Shown here one piece after another: positions 13,469 to 15,044 of a stretch of DNA of 15,044 nt (within the stretch, counting starts at the first letter, position 1; each line of letters starts with the position of its first letter). The notes under the pieces were generated by a model. The model did not search any database, was not told the origin of the DNA, and worked only from the letters and a program-made list of their open reading frames with translations. This stretch comes from an uncultured Bacteroidales bacterium (GTDB taxonomy: Bacteria > Bacteroidota > Bacteroidia > Bacteroidales > Bacteroidaceae): contig CACZRQ010000252.1 of assembly GCA_902783615.1 (NCBI GenBank), forward strand, positions 1 through 15,044, given 5' to 3'. The translations under genes were made by a program, and so were the position numbers.

Positions 13469-14890
13469 ATGCAAAAAGAGAAGAAAGACGACCTGCTTTT
13501 GCTCATCAGACAAGGAAAGCCAATGACTACAGCCCAACAGTTGAGATTGGTGCTGATGCTTTCCACGCCTGCCATCTTGGCTCAACTCACCACCACTATG
13601 ATGCAGTATATCGATGCTGCTATGGTGGGAAGTCAGGGTGCCAATGCATCGGCTTCCATCGGTCTTGTGGAAACCACCACATGGATGATGGGTAGTGTAT
13701 GTTCTTGTGCAGCAGCTGGTTTCTATGTGCAAGTGGCTCATCTTTTGGGTGCCAACGACGATAAGGGAGCTCGTTCCGTGCTCCGTCAGGCATTGGCAGC
13801 TGTTATCGGTTTCGGATGCTTGATGGGATTGATAGGTTTCATCATCAGTCCGTGGCTTCCCATCTGGTTGGGAGGCAACGAGGATATCAATGCAACAGCC
13901 TCTACCTATTTCGCCATCTTCTCATTAGGCATTCCCATCTTCCAAACCAGCATGTTGGGCTCTGGCATGTTGCGAAGTAGTGGTAACATGGTAGTACCAG
14001 GCATTTTGAGTGCCGTTATGATGGTACTCGATGTGGTGTTCAATTTCTTCTTGATTTTCCCTTCACGCACTATCGACTTCATGGGCATGGAATTGTTTAT
14101 CCCTGGTGCCGGACTCTCTGTGGTGGGAGCTGCCATAGGTACGGTCAGTGCCGAAACCATTATAGCCTGCTTGCTGATGTATTTCCTCTGCTACCGTTCC
14201 AAAGACCTGCGTCTCACCATCGATAGAGGTAGTTTCAAGCCGAAATGGAATTACATCAAGAAAGCCTTGCATATTGGCGGTCCCATGAGTATTCAACAAA
14301 TCATCATGTGTAGCGCCTATATCGCCACCACCATCATCGTGGCTCCATTGGGAACTTTCGCCATCGCTGCACATTCATTTGGCATCGTTATCGAGAGTTT
14401 GTGCTACATGCCTGGTTATGGTATTGGAGATGCTGCTACCACCTTGGTGGGACAAAGTGTAGGTGCAGGACGAAGGGATTTGACACGTAAATTCGCCTAT
14501 ATGTCTGTCACGTTGGGCATTGGCGTGATGATGGTAATGGGATTGGTGATGTATTTGGGTGCTCCATTCTTCTTGGGCATGATGACACCTGTCGAGGAAG
14601 TGCGTCAGTTGGGTGTAATGGCTCTGCGCATCGAAGCTTTTGCCGAACCGATGTTTGCTGCTGCCATAGTTTGTTATGGTGTATTTGTAGGTGCCTCCGA
14701 CACACTCATTCCAAGTGGTATGAACTTGGTGAGCATGTGGGCAGTTCGCATTCCTATATCTGCCATTTTAGCAATGAGTCTGGGTTTGAAGGGTGTTTGG
14801 ATTGCCATGTGTACGGAGTTGTGCTTCCGAGGCGTCATCTTCCTCTGCCGTCTGCGCTGGGGCAATTGGATGAAAGCGATAAAAGATTGA
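13469..14890 (+). CDS. MATE-family multidrug/toxin exporter
   Basis: This 473-residue inner-membrane protein looks like a full-length 12-helix MATE transporter, which expels cationic drugs, dyes or metabolites in exchange for Na+ or H+. The two homologous halves can be recognised. The first starts near residue 27 with LSTPAILAQLTTTMMQYIDAAMVG and includes GLVETTTWMMG. The second starts near 267 with HIGGPMSIQQIIMCSAYIATTIIVAPLGTFAIAAHSFG and continues with GYGIGDAATTLVGQSVGAG. A soluble N-terminal tail (MQKEKKDDLLLLIRQGKPM) precedes the first helix. The substrate is unknown. The DUF3737 gene follows after 28 nt in the same direction, so the two are probably cotranscribed. Confidence 0.94.
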   Translation: MQKEKKDDLLLLIRQGKPMTTAQQLRLVLMLSTPAILAQLTTTMMQYIDAAMVGSQGANASASIGLVETTTWMMGSVCSCAAAGFYVQVAHLLGANDDKGARSVLRQALAAVIGFGCLMGLIGFIISPWLPIWLGGNEDINATASTYFAIFSLGIPIFQTSMLGSGMLRSSGNMVVPGILSAVMMVLDVVFNFFLIFPSRTIDFMGMELFIPGAGLSVVGAAIGTVSAETIIACLLMYFLCYRSKDLRLTIDRGSFKPKWNYIKKALHIGGPMSIQQIIMCSAYIATTIIVAPLGTFAIAAHSFGIVIESLCYMPGYGIGDAATTLVGQSVGAGRRDLTRKFAYMSVTLGIGVMMVMGLVMYLGAPFFLGMMTPVEEVRQLGVMALRIEAFAEPMFAAAIVCYGVFVGASDTLIPSGMNLVSMWAVRIPISAILAMSLGLKGVWIAMCTELCFRGVIFLCRLRWGNWMKAIKD

Positions 14891-14918
14891 CAATAAAACA
14901 GAAAACATTAATAAAAAT

Positions 14919-15044
14919 ATGAAAGAGATTAAGAACAAAGTTTTTGGAGGCGAACGACCTCTGTTTGAGACGCATGACACGATTCTCGACCATGTAAAGA
15001 TTACATTCGGAGAGTCTGGTATCAAGGAATGTAGCAACATCGTG
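14919..15044 (+). CDS. DUF3737 family protein, N-terminal part (runs off the window)
   Basis: An ATG at 14919, 28 nt after the MATE stop, opens a frame that stays open for all 42 codons to the window edge. The start, MKEIKNKVFGGERPLF followed by a GESGIKECSNI segment, is typical of DUF3737 proteins as I remember them; these are predicted parallel beta-helix proteins of about 280 residues with no established function. The leader is A-rich and lacks a Shine-Dalgarno sequence, as for the other genes here. The C-terminal part is not in this window, so integrity cannot be judged. Confidence 0.75.
   Translation, partial: MKEIKNKVFGGERPLFETHDTILDHVKITFGESGIKECSNIV

Overview
The window looks like an ordinary chromosomal segment of a Bacteroidales bacterium, most likely Prevotella or a close relative. 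Evidence: most genes are preceded by a Bacteroidetes-type -7 element (TAnnTTTG), sometimes with TTTG about 20 nt further upstream; Shine-Dalgarno sequences are absent; leaders are short and A/T-rich; and the gene content fits (DcuB-type dicarboxylate transporter, non-SusC TonB receptor, S9 dipeptidyl-peptidase-like enzyme, DUF3737). No phage, transposase, CRISPR array, tRNA or rRNA was recognised.

Layout. 1-504 is non-coding: a 56-bp perfect all-A/T palindrome, a two-copy repeat with a period of about 50 bp, short G/C-rich repeats and a promoter-like sequence with no gene behind it. 505-2385 (minus) is a dcuB-like transporter followed 3 nt later by a GNAT acetyltransferase. Divergent from it is aspS (2516-4273), ending in a clear intrinsic terminator. 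queF (4369-4824, minus) shares an overlapping divergent promoter with an AraC-type regulator (4899-5732). In the same direction follow a DUF1893 protein (5808-6248) and a TonB-dependent receptor (6308-8188), again ending in a strong terminator.

8189-8520 is the most interesting stretch. It holds two back-to-back hairpins and, on the minus strand, what looks like a complete miniature transcription unit: a -7 box, a 39-codon ORF with almost no leader, and a G/C-rich hairpin followed by T6. It faces the good promoter of the Crp/Fnr-type regulator (8521-9111), and the two -7 boxes form a perfect inverted repeat.

The right half holds a second AraC-type regulator (9101-10012, minus), which overlaps the Crp/Fnr gene tail to tail by 11 bp and lies 17 nt behind a secreted S9 serine peptidase (10030-12495, minus). 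A TrmH/SpoU RNA methyltransferase (12571-13386) diverges from the peptidase through a symmetric promoter. Then come a MATE exporter (13469-14890) and the first 42 codons of a DUF3737 protein at the window end.

Functionally this is a mix of housekeeping genes (aspS, queF, RNA methyltransferase), transport (DcuB, TonB receptor, MATE), peptide degradation and three transcription regulators placed next to likely targets. I see no clearly new multi-gene system. The best candidate for something undescribed is the tiny transcription unit at about 8266-8460.
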